Source of the DNA: Agromyces protaetiae
GTDB lineage: Bacteria > Actinomycetota > Actinomycetes > Actinomycetales > Microbacteriaceae
NCBI RefSeq assembly: GCF_030866785.1
Contig: NZ_CP133018.1
Location: 1,240,001 to 1,304,000, forward strand
DNA: 64,000 nucleotides
Direction of reading: 5' to 3'
A program made the position numbers and the translations under genes. This document shows, piece by piece, positions 25,976-35,536 of this stretch; position 1 is the stretch's first letter; the number at the start of each line of letters is the position of its first letter. The notes beneath the pieces were generated by a model that worked only from the letters and a program-made list of their open reading frames with translations, made no database searches and had not been told where the DNA came from.

Positions 25976-27013
25976 TCAAGGGCCGACGCGGACGAGGGTG
26001 GTCACGATCGGGCGGTGGTCACTGCCGGCCTGGTCCAGCTCGCCGACGACGCGGAACGACGCGACCTCCCAGTTCGGCGTCGCGAGGACGTGGTCGATCG
26101 GGCTGCCGAAGAACTCGGGGACGTCGGTCGGCCACGTGCCGACCCCCGCGGCGCCGCCAGCCAGCGCCGCATCGTGGCAGCGGCCGAGATCCCCGCCGTC
26201 GACACCGCGACCCGCGAAGTGATCGAGGGTGGCATTGAAGTCGCCCGCGAGGATGACGTTCTCGCCCGCGCACTGCTCGGCGATCCAGTCGAGATCGCTC
26301 CGCCAGTTCCGCAGCTCCCACCGGATCGGCGCGACCGCGTGCACGGCGACGATGCGCGGGCCGGCACCGTCGACCGGGTCGGCGACGACGCTCGGCAGCG
26401 TGTTCGTGTTGTCGGGCGGCCCGGGCCAGGCCGCGGAGCTCACTTCGTAGTCGCCGAGGTCGGGGCTGATGAGCAGGGTGGTGGAACGCGCCTTCGCGAT
26501 CTCGTCGTAGGCGAGCGTGCGCACCCACATCGGGCGGCCGCCATCGCGCATCGCGATCGCGACCTGTTCGCCGAGTGGCGCGGTCGTCTCGGGAAGCGAG
26601 ATCACGTCTGCGCCCTCGGTCAGCGCGAGATCGACGATGGTCTGCGCGTCGGGCACCTCACCGAGCGTGTTCCATGCCAGCACGGTCACGGTGTCCACCG
26701 GATCGGCGGCGGCGTGCGAGGCATCCGCCGGCTGACCGAGCCCGCGAGCCGACAGGATCGCGACGTTGCCGATCGCGAACAGCGCGAGCACCAGCGCCAT
26801 GGCGATGCCGAAGACCCGGGTGCGGCGGGGGATCGCGATGAGCGCGAAGACGACGGCGACGGCGACGGCGCCGACCGCGGCGGTGCCGCGGAGCGCGACG
26901 ACGTGGGTGGCGATCCACTGGTTCTGCAGGCCGAACGCCTGCGGCCAGAGCAGGACGACGCCGATGACGGACGCCGCGAGCACAGCGGCCCATGCGAGGA
27001 ATCGGGCAAGCAT
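25976..27013 (-). CDS. Membrane-anchored endonuclease/exonuclease/phosphatase family protein
   Basis: A 345-residue protein with three N-terminal hydrophobic helices (FLAWAAVLAASVIGVVLLWP, AVGAVAVAVVFALIAI, AMALVLALFAIGNVAIL) and an EEP-fold domain. Catalytic blocks are visible: VLAWNTLGEV, VISLPETTAPL (Glu), IVAVHAVAPI, VILAGDFNATLDHF, IDHVLATPNWE and the final His in DQAGSDHRPIVT. The domain probably faces outside. Substrate may be nucleic acid, phospholipid or inositol phosphate. The start at ATG 27013 is chosen over 27031 because of AGGGTGACCGGG upstream. It ends 32 nt before pepP. Confidence 0.83.
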   Translation of the reverse strand: MLARFLAWAAVLAASVIGVVLLWPQAFGLQNQWIATHVVALRGTAAVGAVAVAVVFALIAIPRRTRVFGIAMALVLALFAIGNVAILSARGLGQPADASHAAADPVDTVTVLAWNTLGEVPDAQTIVDLALTEGADVISLPETTAPLGEQVAIAMRDGGRPMWVRTLAYDEIAKARSTTLLISPDLGDYEVSSAAWPGPPDNTNTLPSVVADPVDGAGPRIVAVHAVAPIRWELRNWRSDLDWIAEQCAGENVILAGDFNATLDHFAGRGVDGGDLGRCHDAALAGGAAGVGTWPTDVPEFFGSPIDHVLATPNWEVASFRVVGELDQAGSDHRPIVTTLVRVGP

Positions 27014-27102
27014 CCCGGTCACCCTATCCATCCGGCCTGGACGTCTCCCGCGTGCGGGTTCGCGGTGGCCGGCAGGCGTGCCGGCGTCGATCTCCCGGTC
27101 GA

Positions 27103-27108
27103 TAGCAT
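27103..27108 (+). promoter_or_regulatory. -10 hexamer TAGCAT of the PHP gene
   Basis: TAGCAT is followed by GGAGAG and then ATG 27115. The GGAGAG could also be read as a ribosome binding site, but it abuts the ATG and is too close to work. Confidence 0.5.
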
Positions 27109-27114
27109 GGAGAG

Positions 27115-27999
27115 ATGCCCGACGCCCCGCGGTTCATCGGTGCCGCCGATCTGCACGTCCATTCGGTCGTGTCCGACGGCACCGAGACCCCCGCGGCGCT
27201 CATGGCGGAGGCCGCCGAAGTCGGTCTCGCGGCGATCGCGCTCACCGATCACGACGCGACGACCGGCTGGGCCGAAGCGGCCGGTGCGGTCGACCGCACG
27301 GGCGTCGCGCTCATCCCCGGCATGGAGCTGTCCACGCGCGAGGGATATGTCAGCGTGCACGTGCTCGGGTACCTGTTCGACCCGCTCGACGAGGACCTGC
27401 TCGCGGAGACGGCGCGGATCCGGGAGTCGCGGCTGACGCGTGCCGAGACCATCGTCAGGCGGATCTCGCGCGACTACGACCTCGACTGGGACGACGTGCT
27501 CGCGCAGACCGCCGAGGGCGCGACGATCGGGCGGCCGCATATCGCCGATGCGCTGGTGGCGCGCGGCCACGTGGCTGACCGGTCGGCCGCGTTCGCGGGC
27601 ATCCTGCACCCGCGCATGGGATACGCGCAACCGCACTACGCCCCCGACCCGCTCACGGGGGTTCGACTCATCCGCGCCGCGGGTGGAGTGCCCGTGCTCG
27701 CACATCCCGGCACGCGAGGTGCCGAACGCGTCATCTCGGATGCGCGGCTCGCCCAGCTCGTCGACGCGGGGCTGTTCGGGCTCGAGGTGGAGCACCCCGA
27801 GAACCGGCCGGATGCGAAACGCCGCCTGCGCGACCTCGCGGCCAGATTCGACCTCGCGATCACGGGCGCGAGCGACTATCACGGCACCGGCAAGGTCAAC
27901 CGGCTCGGCGAGCAGCAGACCGCGGCCGAGGTCGTCGACCGCATCGTCGCCGAGGGCACCGGTTCGGCGCCCGTGCTGCCGAGCCCGTCGGTCGAGTAG
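27115..27999 (+). CDS. PHP-domain phosphoesterase (RNase AM / nucleoside bisphosphate phosphatase-like)
   Basis: A 294-residue PHP protein of the YciV type, which hydrolyses 3',5'-nucleoside bisphosphates or trims 5' ends of rRNA. Metal ligands are visible: AADLHVHSVVSDGTETP, ALTDHDATTGW, Glu in IPGMELST, IGRPHIADAL, VLAHPGTRG, and ASDYHGTGK. Length and motifs are standard. It has its own promoter and faces the DEAD helicase gene tail to tail. Confidence 0.9.
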   Translation: MPDAPRFIGAADLHVHSVVSDGTETPAALMAEAAEVGLAAIALTDHDATTGWAEAAGAVDRTGVALIPGMELSTREGYVSVHVLGYLFDPLDEDLLAETARIRESRLTRAETIVRRISRDYDLDWDDVLAQTAEGATIGRPHIADALVARGHVADRSAAFAGILHPRMGYAQPHYAPDPLTGVRLIRAAGGVPVLAHPGTRGAERVISDARLAQLVDAGLFGLEVEHPENRPDAKRRLRDLAARFDLAITGASDYHGTGKVNRLGEQQTAAEVVDRIVAEGTGSAPVLPSPSVE

Positions 28000-28049
28000 C
28001 AGGCGACGAAGGGTCCGCCTCGCTGGTGGAGTGGCGCGACCGGCGCGGC

Positions 28050-29540
28050 TCAGCCCTGCTGCGCGGGTGCGGCCTGGCCGTTGCCTGACCCACCCGAACG
28101 ACGTCGCCGGCGGCGGCGCGGTGCGGTGTTGCCGTCGTGGTGCTCTCGGCCCTGCCCGTCATGGGTGCCGGATCCGGGATCCTTCGGCGCCGAGGCATCC
28201 GTCGACGAGTCGGAGCGCGCCGACTCGTCCGCCCCGCCGCGCGTGCGGCGGCGCGTGCGGCTCCGGCCGCCGCCCTCGCCCCGACCGCCCTCGCTGCGAC
28301 CGCCTTCGCTGCGACCGGCGGTCGCCGCGCGGGGCGGCGCGGCCTTCGCCGCTGCGGGCTTGAGCCGGCCCTTGGTGCCCTCGGGGATGTCGAGGTCGGT
28401 GAACAGGTGCGGGCTGGACGAGTACGTCTCGGTCGGCTCGGGCTGGCCGAACTCGAGCGCGCGGTTGATGAGCGCCCACTTGTGCAGGTCGTCCCAGTCG
28501 ACGAAGGTGACCGCGATGCCGGTCTTGCCGGCACGCCCGGTGCGGCCCGCCCGGTGCAGATAGGTCTTGTCGTCGTCGGGGATGGTGTGGTTGATCACGT
28601 GGGTGACGTCGTCGACGTCGATGCCGCGGGCTGCCACGTCGGTCGCGATCAGGATGTCCTTCTTGCCCGCCTTGAACGCGGCCATGGCGCGCTCGCGCTG
28701 GTCCTGGTTCAGGTCGCCGTGCACGGCGGCGGCGTTGAACCCCCGGTCGTTCAGCTCCTCGACGAGTCGTGCGGCCGCGCGCTTGGTCCGCGTGAAGATG
28801 ATCGTCTTGCCGCGCCCCTCGGCCTGGAGGATGCGCGAGATCACTTCGTCCTTGTCGAGCGAGTGGGCCCGGTAGACGAGGTGCTTGATGTTCGCCTGTG
28901 TGAGGCCCTCGTCGGGGTCGGTCGCGCGGATGTGGATCGGCTTCGACATGAAGCGGCGCGCGAGCGCGACGATCGGACCCGGCATGGTCGCCGAGAAGAG
29001 CATGGTGTGGCGGACGGCCGGGGTCTGCGCGAACAGCTTCTCGATGTCGGCGAGGAAGCCGAGATCGAGCATCTTGTCGGCCTCGTCGAGCACCATCTCC
29101 TGCACGTTCTTGAGGCTCAGCAGACGCTGGCTCGCAAGGTCGAGCAGACGGCCCGGGGTGCCGACGACGATCTGCGCGCCCGCCTTGATCTGCTCGATCT
29201 GGCCTTCGTAGGCCTTGCCGCCGTAGATCGAGACGACCTTCGTCGGACGGTTCGACGTCGCGAGCTCGAGGTCTTCGCTCACCTGCACGGCGAGCTCGCG
29301 CGTCGGCACCACGATGAGGGCCTTCACGCCGGGCTCGGGGTCGTCGCCCAGCCGCTGGATGAGCGGGAGACCGAAGCCGAAGGTCTTGCCCGTGCCGGTC
29401 TTGGCCTGGCCGATGATGTCCTGCCCGGAGAGGGCGAGGGGGATGGTCTGTTCCTGAATGGGGAAGGGCTCGGTGATGCCCTTCGCGGCAAGCGCGTCGA
29501 CGATGTCTGACGCGATGCCGAGGTCGGTGAACGAAGTCAC
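28050..29540 (-). CDS. DEAD-box RNA helicase (RhlE-like)
   Basis: ATP-dependent RNA helicase, 496 residues. Motifs in order: Q motif FPIQEQTIPLAL, I AKTGTGKT, Ia PTRELAVQV, Ib GTPGRLLDL, II VLDEADKMLD, III FSATM, IV IIFTRTK, V ATDVAARGIDV and VI HRAGRTGRAGKTG. The last 110 residues are Arg/Gly/Ser-rich (GRSEGGRSEGGRGEGGGRSR) and basic, a likely RNA-binding tail. The start is GTG 29540. It is divergent from a ferritin-fold gene, an arrangement familiar in actinobacteria. Confidence 0.95.
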   Translation of the reverse strand: MTSFTDLGIASDIVDALAAKGITEPFPIQEQTIPLALSGQDIIGQAKTGTGKTFGFGLPLIQRLGDDPEPGVKALIVVPTRELAVQVSEDLELATSNRPTKVVSIYGGKAYEGQIEQIKAGAQIVVGTPGRLLDLASQRLLSLKNVQEMVLDEADKMLDLGFLADIEKLFAQTPAVRHTMLFSATMPGPIVALARRFMSKPIHIRATDPDEGLTQANIKHLVYRAHSLDKDEVISRILQAEGRGKTIIFTRTKRAAARLVEELNDRGFNAAAVHGDLNQDQRERAMAAFKAGKKDILIATDVAARGIDVDDVTHVINHTIPDDDKTYLHRAGRTGRAGKTGIAVTFVDWDDLHKWALINRALEFGQPEPTETYSSSPHLFTDLDIPEGTKGRLKPAAAKAAPPRAATAGRSEGGRSEGGRGEGGGRSRTRRRTRGGADESARSDSSTDASAPKDPGSGTHDGQGREHHDGNTAPRRRRRRRSGGSGNGQAAPAQQG

Positions 29541-29660
29541 GATTCCGCCTGTCGGTGTCGCAAAGCATGAGTGCGCGCTGTTTCCTCAGGCGCACGGCGC
29601 GCGGTTCCATCGCCCGCGCATACCCGTCAAGCCTAACCGAGACTGCCATGCCGCCTTCGT

Positions 29661-29666
29661 TATGCT
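29661..29666 (+). promoter_or_regulatory. -10 hexamer TATGCT of the ferritin-fold gene
   Basis: TATGCT ends 7 nt before GTG 29674. If it is the -10, the in-frame ATG at 29662 lies inside the promoter and cannot be the start. Confidence 0.5.
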
Positions 29667-29673
29667 GTCCTGC

Positions 29674-30438
29674 GTGGTGTTGTGGTCCGGTCGTCGGGGT
29701 CCGCGCGACGTCGAGCGGGTCCGCCCCCGAGTCGCGCCGGCCGCGCTGACGCGCGTCGACTTCACCGAGCTCGTTCCCGAGCCGGTCGCCTTCCTCGGGC
29801 AGGCCGCGCACATCGAGCTCGAGGCGTTCGAGAGCCTCGCCAAAGCGGTGGGCACGGCGCCGACGCTCGGAGCAAAAGAGGGGCTGTCGGCGGCCGCGGG
29901 CGTGGCGCTGCGCAAGCATCATGCGCTCATCGCCGAGCTGCGCCGCGCGGGGGCCGAACCGGTCGAGGTCATGGCACCGTTCACACCCGTCACCGACCGG
30001 TTCCGCGGCGCCGTCGCCCGCGCGGACTGGTACGAGCTGTTGCTGACGATCTACGTCACGACGGGCATGCTCGACGACTTCTTCGCGCGGCTCGCCGCGG
30101 GGCTGCCGCACGAGCTCGCCGGGCGGGTTCGCGTGATCCTTGAGGACCGCGGCGCGGGCGAGCGCGGGAGCGGCGCGGGCGAGCGCGGGGCGGGTGAGCG
30201 CGGCGCGGGCGATGTGCTTCGCCGCGAACTCGAACGCGCCATCGCGGAGCAGCCCGGCCTCGCCGACCGTCTCGCGCTCTGGGGCCGGAGTCTCGTCGGC
30301 GACACCATGCTCGTCGCGCGTTCGGCGCTCCGCGCCGCCGAGCCGCCCGGGCGCGGTGACGAAGACGTCGAGCCGGTGTTCACCGAGCTCATCGCCGAGC
30401 ACACGCGCCGCATGGACGCGCTCGGCCTGACCGCGTAA
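29674..30438 (+). CDS. Ferritin-like (MiaE-like) domain protein
   Basis: A 254-residue mostly alpha-helical protein of the PF13794 type (MiaE-like ferritin fold) commonly divergent from a DEAD helicase in actinobacteria. The helix with VAFLGQAAHIELEAFESLAK contains the E..H pattern of a possible iron site; later helices hold KHHALIAELR and FTELIAEHTRRMD. The reaction is unknown. A low-complexity insert (RGAGERGSGAGERGAGERGA) sits between helices and comes from a tandem repeat. GTG 29674 is chosen from the -10 position; ATG 29662 is the alternative. Confidence 0.8.
   Translation: MVLWSGRRGPRDVERVRPRVAPAALTRVDFTELVPEPVAFLGQAAHIELEAFESLAKAVGTAPTLGAKEGLSAAAGVALRKHHALIAELRRAGAEPVEVMAPFTPVTDRFRGAVARADWYELLLTIYVTTGMLDDFFARLAAGLPHELAGRVRVILEDRGAGERGSGAGERGAGERGAGDVLRRELERAIAEQPGLADRLALWGRSLVGDTMLVARSALRAAEPPGRGDEDVEPVFTELIAEHTRRMDALGLTA
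30151..30210. repeat. GCGGGCGAGCGC-type tandem repeat in the ferritin-fold gene
   Basis: About five imperfect G/C-only units encode the RGAGE repeats between predicted helices. Copy-number change would alter linker length only. Confidence 0.65.
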
Positions 30439-30506
30439 GACGCGTCACGTCGCGGCGCACGGCCGATTGCCGCGCCGTGGCCCGGGCTCCGTGCCCCGAT
30501 CGCAGC

Positions 30507-30579
30507 GCCCCCAAGCCGTCACGATTCGCGGGCGCGTTCACGAACACACTCGCAGATCGTGACGACAACCGCTGGGGGC
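30507..30579. terminator. Large imperfect hairpin upstream of the first RHS gene
   Basis: GCCCCCA (30507) pairs with TGGGGGC (30573) and CGTCACGAT (30517) with ATCGTGACG (30556), with a bulge and a 6-nt internal loop. It separates the ferritin-fold gene from the RHS promoter and probably ends the upstream transcript. Confidence 0.5.
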
Positions 30580-30630
30580 CGGAGTTCCCGTAGGGAGTTT
30601 TCCATTTCCCCGAACCTGCTGCGATATTGA

Positions 30631-30636
30631 TATACT
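30631..30636 (+). promoter_or_regulatory. -10 element TATACT of the first RHS gene
   Basis: An unusually AT-rich patch, GATATTGATATACT, lies 34 nt before the GTG start. The second RHS gene has a related patch, GATATTCTTGTATTCT, so the promoters are probably duplicated along with the genes. No consensus -35 is visible. Confidence 0.6.
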
Positions 30637-30669
30637 GAAGCCTTGCTCAATGACGAGTTGGAGCGTGTC

Positions 30670-33600
30670 GTGCGGGTTTGTGGTGTTGATCAGGTGGGTC
30701 GTGTCGGTCTGGGTGTGGTGGGTGCTGCGGTGTGTGGGGTGTTGGTGGTGGGGGTGGTGTCGCCGGTGTGGGCGGGTGAGGCCGGGGAGCCGGGCGCGCC
30801 GCCGGTGGTGGAGTTGGGGTCGTTCGGGGTGGGGGATGGGCTCGAGGGTGTGGTGAACGAGGTTGATGGGTCGTTCGGGGTGGTGGTGCCGGTTGCGGGG
30901 GTGTCGTTGGGGTGGGATTCGCGGGTTGGGGTGGATCGGTATGGGTTCGGGGTCGGGTGGGGGCTCGGGTTCGCGGTGGTGGAGGTCGAGGGTGGGGTGC
31001 GGGTGTCTCCGGCGTCGGGTGGGGTGTTCGAGGCCGCAGGCTCGGTGCCGTCAGGGCTGCTGGGGTATGCGGGCTCGGATGTGGTGTTCCGGCAGGTCCC
31101 GGGTGGGGTGCTGCCGGGTCGGGCCGATGGGGTGGTGGGTGAGCAGTCGTATGCGTTCGAGTTGCATGAGTTGGGTGGGGTGATCACGTACTTCAACGCG
31201 GCCGGGGATCCGGTGGCGAAGGTGGCCGCGGGTGGGGACCGGTCGGACTGGGGCTGGGTGGCCGGCAACCCGCACCGGTTGGGGTCGGTGGTGAGTGTGG
31301 ACGGGGTGGTGACCGAGCTGGACTGGTCCGACCCCGGCGAAGTGCTGGTGCGACCCGGCGTGAATGTGCCGGCCGAGGGTGGTGGTGCTGGGGTGTGGCG
31401 GGTGCAGCTGGCCGATGGCCGGGTGGGTGAGGTGGCCGACCCGGTCGGGGGTCGCAGCCTGGTCGGGTATGACCGGGCGGGTCGGGTGGAACGGGTGGTG
31501 TCCGGGTCTGGTGCGGTGACGACGGTGTCGTGGCGGTCGGATACGGACGCGGTATCGCGGGTGGACCGGGTCGCGGTCACCGATGCCACCGGCACGGAGT
31601 TGAGCGCCCGCGAGTGGCGGCAGGTGGGCGGGGTGCTGCCATCGGGCTGGCCGGCGGTGGATCCGGCGAGCGTGCCCGGTGCGGTGGCCGGTGCGGTGGG
31701 TGGTGCGCGTTCGGTCGAGGTGTCGGATGGGAAGACGCGGGTGGTGTCCTCGTTCGACGAGTGGGGCCGGCTGGCGGGTAAGCAGGTCGTGGTGACCTCC
31801 GCCGCCGGTGAGCAGACCGTTCAGGAGCAGGAGCTGACTTACCCCGACGGGGACCCGGTGGGTGTGGGTGATCTGGCCCGGAAGCCGGTCGCGGCCGAGG
31901 TCAGGTCGCTGGACGTGTCCGGTGGGGTGCGGGCCGGCACCGAAGCGTACGAGTACGACGATCTGGGCCGGATGGTCCGCCGGACGAGCGCGGACGGCAC
32001 CGTGCTCGAGCGCGCGTATGACCCCGAGGTCCCAACGGGCCGGCTACTGCCGGTCGGGTCGCCGGTATCGGAGCGGTCGACCGCTCCGGATGGGTCGGTG
32101 ACCTCGACTGAGACGACGCTGGATGACACCCGGACCGTGCCGGTGCTTGTCGAGCAGACCATGCATGCGCCCGGTGGTGCTGCGACGGTGACCGGTCGCA
32201 CTGAGTACACCGTTGAAGGCGGTGCGGTCATCGAGCAGCGCGAGTTCCCGAGCGGTGCTGCTGGTGCGGCGCCGGTGGTGACCCGGTGGGACGAGACCAT
32301 CAATCTGGAGCGTGGGGTGCGTGAGGTGGTTGAGACGGTCGCGGCCGGCACTGAGCTGGCGGCGTCCACGTCGTCGACGACCTCGCTGCTGCACGGCGGC
32401 GCGTTGGAGTCGACCGATGTGCTCGGCCGCATGTCGTCGGCGCAGTACGACGAGCTGGGCCGTCCGGTGTTGACCCGTGATGCCGCGGATCGGGTCACGA
32501 CCACCGCGTATGCGCCGGCGGATGGTGGGTTCGGCGGGTTCGGCGGGGATCAGGTCACGGTCACCGGCCCGGACGGGGTCGCGGTGACGGAGGTGCGGGA
32601 TGTGCTGGGCCGGGTGGTGCAGAAGCACGACAACCTGAACCCCGACGGCGACCCGGTGGCCGGTGAGGTGCGGGTGTTCGAACGGCACGGGTTCCCGGCG
32701 CCCGGGGTCGAGGAGATCACTGACGCGTGGGGTGCGACGACCCGGGTCGAGCAGGATGTGCACGGCCGGGCGGCCCGGGCGACGCTCGCGAACGGGCTGG
32801 TCCAGGTCACCGAGCACGACGACGTGCACGGCACCGTCACCACCGGGACGACCCCGACGGGCCGGTTGGCGGACGCGGCGCAAGTGAGGACGTCGCGGAT
32901 GGACGTGTCAGGCCGGGAGACCGGCACGGACGGGACCAGGGCGGACGGCGTGCCGGTGCCGGAGACCTCGACGGTGTACGACGGGTTCGGTCGCGAGCTT
33001 CAGACGAGCAACGGTGCGACCCGCACGAGTGTCGAGTTCGACGCCCACGGGAATCCGGCGACCACGACCATCAGCCCGGAGGATCCTGCTGCTGCGGCTG
33101 ACGCGCTGGTCGCGGAGCGACGCTTCGACGGGTTCGGCACCAGCCTGGAGAAGACCATGTCCGCGGGCGGGCAGGAACGTTCAGGCGGGTCACGTGAGCT
33201 CGATGTGCTAGGCCGGACGGTGACCGAGACCGACCAGGTCGGTGCCATCACCGGGTATGAGTACACGGTCGACGGGTTGCCCGAACGGGTGACTACCAGT
33301 GCCGGCCAGGTGACGACGTATGCGTACGACGACACCTCCCGTGCGGTGATCGAGGTCCGGGTGGAGGCGCCGGGGCAGCAGGCGGTGGTGACCGGGTACG
33401 CCTATGACGAGGTCACCGGGCGGGTGACGGCGGTGTTCGATCCGGCTGAACGGGTCGGCACGGAGATCACCTACAGCTATGACGGGTTCGGCAATATCCG
33501 CACGGTGCAGTACCCGGCCGAACATGCCGGCGCGGCCCGACCTGCGATCGCGCACGAGTACGACCGGCACGGCCGCAAGACCCTGGCCGCCGATGGCTCG

Positions 33601-35121
33601 CGGTACGAGTGGGATGCGGCGAACCGGCAGATCGCGCAGATCCTGGCCGACGGCACCCGCATCGACACGCGGTACTGGGCCGACGGCCTGCGCAAGTCGC
33701 GGGCGACGGAGGCCGGGTCGACCACGTACTACTGGGACGACACGACTCTCGTCAACGACACGCACGTCACCGCCGACCAGGCGCTGGCCGGCGGGGTCGC
33801 GTCGTACCTGATCGGTGCGTCCCGCCACGCCCGCACGACACAGGCGGAGGCGGATGCGGTGGAGACGCGGTACTACAGCACCGACCGGCACGGGAACGTG
33901 ACGGGGCTCACCGACGAGGCCGGCGCCGGGGTCGGCAGCTACCGCTACTCGGACTACGGGGTCGCGACCGCCGGCACCGGAATCGTCGCGCCGGATGCGG
34001 CCCTGCTCGGGGCGGTAGGTCAGCTGAGTCACAACCCGTACCAGTACGCCTCGGAGTACACGCACCCCGACGGCACCCAGTTCCTGCGGGAGCGGACCTA
34101 CGACCCGCGCCAGCTCTCGTTCACCAGCAAGGACCGGGAGTCGCTGCACGACCGGTACGGGTACGCCAACGCCAACCCGATCATGTTCGTCGATCCATCG
34201 GGTCGGATGTCGCTCTTCGACCAGATCGCGCTGGGCCTGAACAGCCTTGGCATCGTGTTGGCTCTGGCCGGTGCGGCCGCGGCAATCATCGCCACCGGGG
34301 GTGCCGGAATCGGCCTCACGGCGCTCGGCGTGACGACTGCGGTGTTCGGTGTCTCGGACGCCGTGTTCACGGCGGTGGAGGCCTACAGCATGGCCACAGG
34401 CACCCGATTCATGTCCGAGGAGGACGCCCTCGCCGTCGGCGCCGGCCTGGCCGGTGCCGGCCTGTTCCTGGGCGTCGGCGGCGCGCTGATCGGTCTCCAC
34501 GACACCCTCGTCGGAGTCGGCGTGAAACTGTTCGCTCGCCAGCCCGGGATCGACCTCAAGAACGCGAAAGCCACCGCGAGGTGGTACGAGACGGACCTCG
34601 TGACGAGTACCGAGGACGCCCTCCCCGACGGCGTCGACGTGGACTTCGTCGAAAAGATCACGGCGTCGGCACGCGCGAACCATCAGGAGGTGATCCCGCA
34701 CGTGGTGGGCGGAGCGAAAGCCGAGACGATGACTCCGTTGCAGGCCGTTCAACGAGCGGTCGACGCGGCCTACGAGGTCGCGTCGGCAGGAGAATACCTT
34801 CCGTTGATCAAGGCCGTCGCGAGCATCCTCGGCTCCGTCAAGAAGCGTTTGGCCGATCCGAAGCTCACGGGGCTGCCTGCCGAACTCGCCAAGGTCGGCT
34901 GGCTCGACAGCCTGTCGCCGGAACAAGTGAGTCGAGCGCTGGCAAAAGCGCATCTCGCGAATGCCGAGATCGGCCAGGTGCAGACGATCCTGGACAAGCT
35001 GGTGCGGGGTACGGTGCCGTTCGGCCGGTTCCAGGTCCGCGCCGACCGGAGCGTGATCGATCTCAACGAGCTCCTCATCGCCGCACGCGATGCGTCGCAT
35101 GAGCTGCTTCGAAAGTACTAA
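30670..35121 (+). CDS. Secreted RHS/YD-repeat protein, first copy
   Basis: A 1,483-residue exported protein. Residues 1-40 form a Sec signal peptide with a long hydrophobic core, cleavage likely after SPVWA. An N-terminal beta-rich region (to about 400) is followed by many YD repeats (YDDLGRMVRRT, YDELGRPVLTRD, YEYTVDGLPERVTT) that form an RHS shell. The RHS-associated core is complete: DRHGNVTGLTDEAGAGVGSY, NPYQYASEY, RERTYDPRQLSFTSKDRES, YGYANANPIMFVDPSGR. About 304 residues follow DPSGR: two glycine/alanine-rich hydrophobic stretches, the motif TGTRFMSEEDAL and a helical unrecognised tail ending HELLRKY. The start at GTG 30670 is set by GGAG eight bases upstream and by alignment with the second copy; the frame is open to TTG 30643. 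The 5' 1.2 kb is extremely rich in GTG, GGG and GGT codons, unlike its neighbours. Confidence 0.88.
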   Translation: MRVCGVDQVGRVGLGVVGAAVCGVLVVGVVSPVWAGEAGEPGAPPVVELGSFGVGDGLEGVVNEVDGSFGVVVPVAGVSLGWDSRVGVDRYGFGVGWGLGFAVVEVEGGVRVSPASGGVFEAAGSVPSGLLGYAGSDVVFRQVPGGVLPGRADGVVGEQSYAFELHELGGVITYFNAAGDPVAKVAAGGDRSDWGWVAGNPHRLGSVVSVDGVVTELDWSDPGEVLVRPGVNVPAEGGGAGVWRVQLADGRVGEVADPVGGRSLVGYDRAGRVERVVSGSGAVTTVSWRSDTDAVSRVDRVAVTDATGTELSAREWRQVGGVLPSGWPAVDPASVPGAVAGAVGGARSVEVSDGKTRVVSSFDEWGRLAGKQVVVTSAAGEQTVQEQELTYPDGDPVGVGDLARKPVAAEVRSLDVSGGVRAGTEAYEYDDLGRMVRRTSADGTVLERAYDPEVPTGRLLPVGSPVSERSTAPDGSVTSTETTLDDTRTVPVLVEQTMHAPGGAATVTGRTEYTVEGGAVIEQREFPSGAAGAAPVVTRWDETINLERGVREVVETVAAGTELAASTSSTTSLLHGGALESTDVLGRMSSAQYDELGRPVLTRDAADRVTTTAYAPADGGFGGFGGDQVTVTGPDGVAVTEVRDVLGRVVQKHDNLNPDGDPVAGEVRVFERHGFPAPGVEEITDAWGATTRVEQDVHGRAARATLANGLVQVTEHDDVHGTVTTGTTPTGRLADAAQVRTSRMDVSGRETGTDGTRADGVPVPETSTVYDGFGRELQTSNGATRTSVEFDAHGNPATTTISPEDPAAAADALVAERRFDGFGTSLEKTMSAGGQERSGGSRELDVLGRTVTETDQVGAITGYEYTVDGLPERVTTSAGQVTTYAYDDTSRAVIEVRVEAPGQQAVVTGYAYDEVTGRVTAVFDPAERVGTEITYSYDGFGNIRTVQYPAEHAGAARPAIAHEYDRHGRKTLAADGSRYEWDAANRQIAQILADGTRIDTRYWADGLRKSRATEAGSTTYYWDDTTLVNDTHVTADQALAGGVASYLIGASRHARTTQAEADAVETRYYSTDRHGNVTGLTDEAGAGVGSYRYSDYGVATAGTGIVAPDAALLGAVGQLSHNPYQYASEYTHPDGTQFLRERTYDPRQLSFTSKDRESLHDRYGYANANPIMFVDPSGRMSLFDQIALGLNSLGIVLALAGAAAAIIATGGAGIGLTALGVTTAVFGVSDAVFTAVEAYSMATGTRFMSEEDALAVGAGLAGAGLFLGVGGALIGLHDTLVGVGVKLFARQPGIDLKNAKATARWYETDLVTSTEDALPDGVDVDFVEKITASARANHQEVIPHVVGGAKAETMTPLQAVQRAVDAAYEVASAGEYLPLIKAVASILGSVKKRLADPKLTGLPAELAKVGWLDSLSPEQVSRALAKAHLANAEIGQVQTILDKLVRGTVPFGRFQVRADRSVIDLNELLIAARDASHELLRKY

Positions 35122-35156
35122 GTACGACCTCGTCGCTGAGCGAGCCGCTCTCGGCG

Positions 35157-35516
35157 TCAGCGCACGTTCGCGAGTTGGGTGGAGCGTGCGGCGCCGGCGC
35201 GCTCGCGGCGCGGGCCGATGACGAGCGGGGTGGCCACGGAGGCGAGGCCTGCTGCGACGAGTGAGACGGCCCAGATCCATCCGCCGTCCCACGCCCAGCC
35301 GAGCCAGGTCAGGCCGACCCAAACGATCGCGGCGACGCCCGCGCCGACGGCGGGCACGAGCACGGTGCCGGAGAAGTGGCGGCGGGGGAGCGCGTACCGC
35401 GCGATGGCGCCGAGGATGGCGCCGCCGAGCGTCGGTTCAGCGCCGCGGGCCGCCCGCGCCGCCCGCGCCGCCCGCGCCGCCGTGTCGGGCGTTACGGAGT
35501 ATGGCTGATTCGTCAA
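35157..35516 (-). pseudogene. 5'-truncated duplicate of the small membrane-protein gene
   Basis: From TLGGAILGAIARYALPRRHF to the end this matches the intact gene at 40233-40526 almost residue for residue (LTWLGWAWDGGWIWAVSLVA). Homology stops at about 35440; beyond it the frame is a CCGCCCGCG repeat (AARAARAAR) and promoter-like DNA, with only a TTG start. The native start MELLFV is lost. It is best read as the scar of a duplication that copied the RHS gene together with its neighbour's 3' part. Expression of a chimeric product cannot be excluded. Confidence 0.75.
35450..35482. repeat. 9-bp tandem repeat CCGCCCGCG at the duplication junction
   Basis: About four copies lie immediately beyond the point where homology to the intact membrane-protein gene ends (about 35440). 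The repeat may mark or have promoted the recombination. Confidence 0.65.
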
Positions 35517-35530
35517 TAGTGATATTCTTG

Positions 35531-35536
35531 TATTCT
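35531..35536 (+). promoter_or_regulatory. -10 element TATTCT of the second RHS gene
   Basis: TATTCT, with TG one base upstream as in an extended -10, lies 21 nt before GTG 35558 in an AT-rich patch similar to the one before the first RHS gene. Confidence 0.55.
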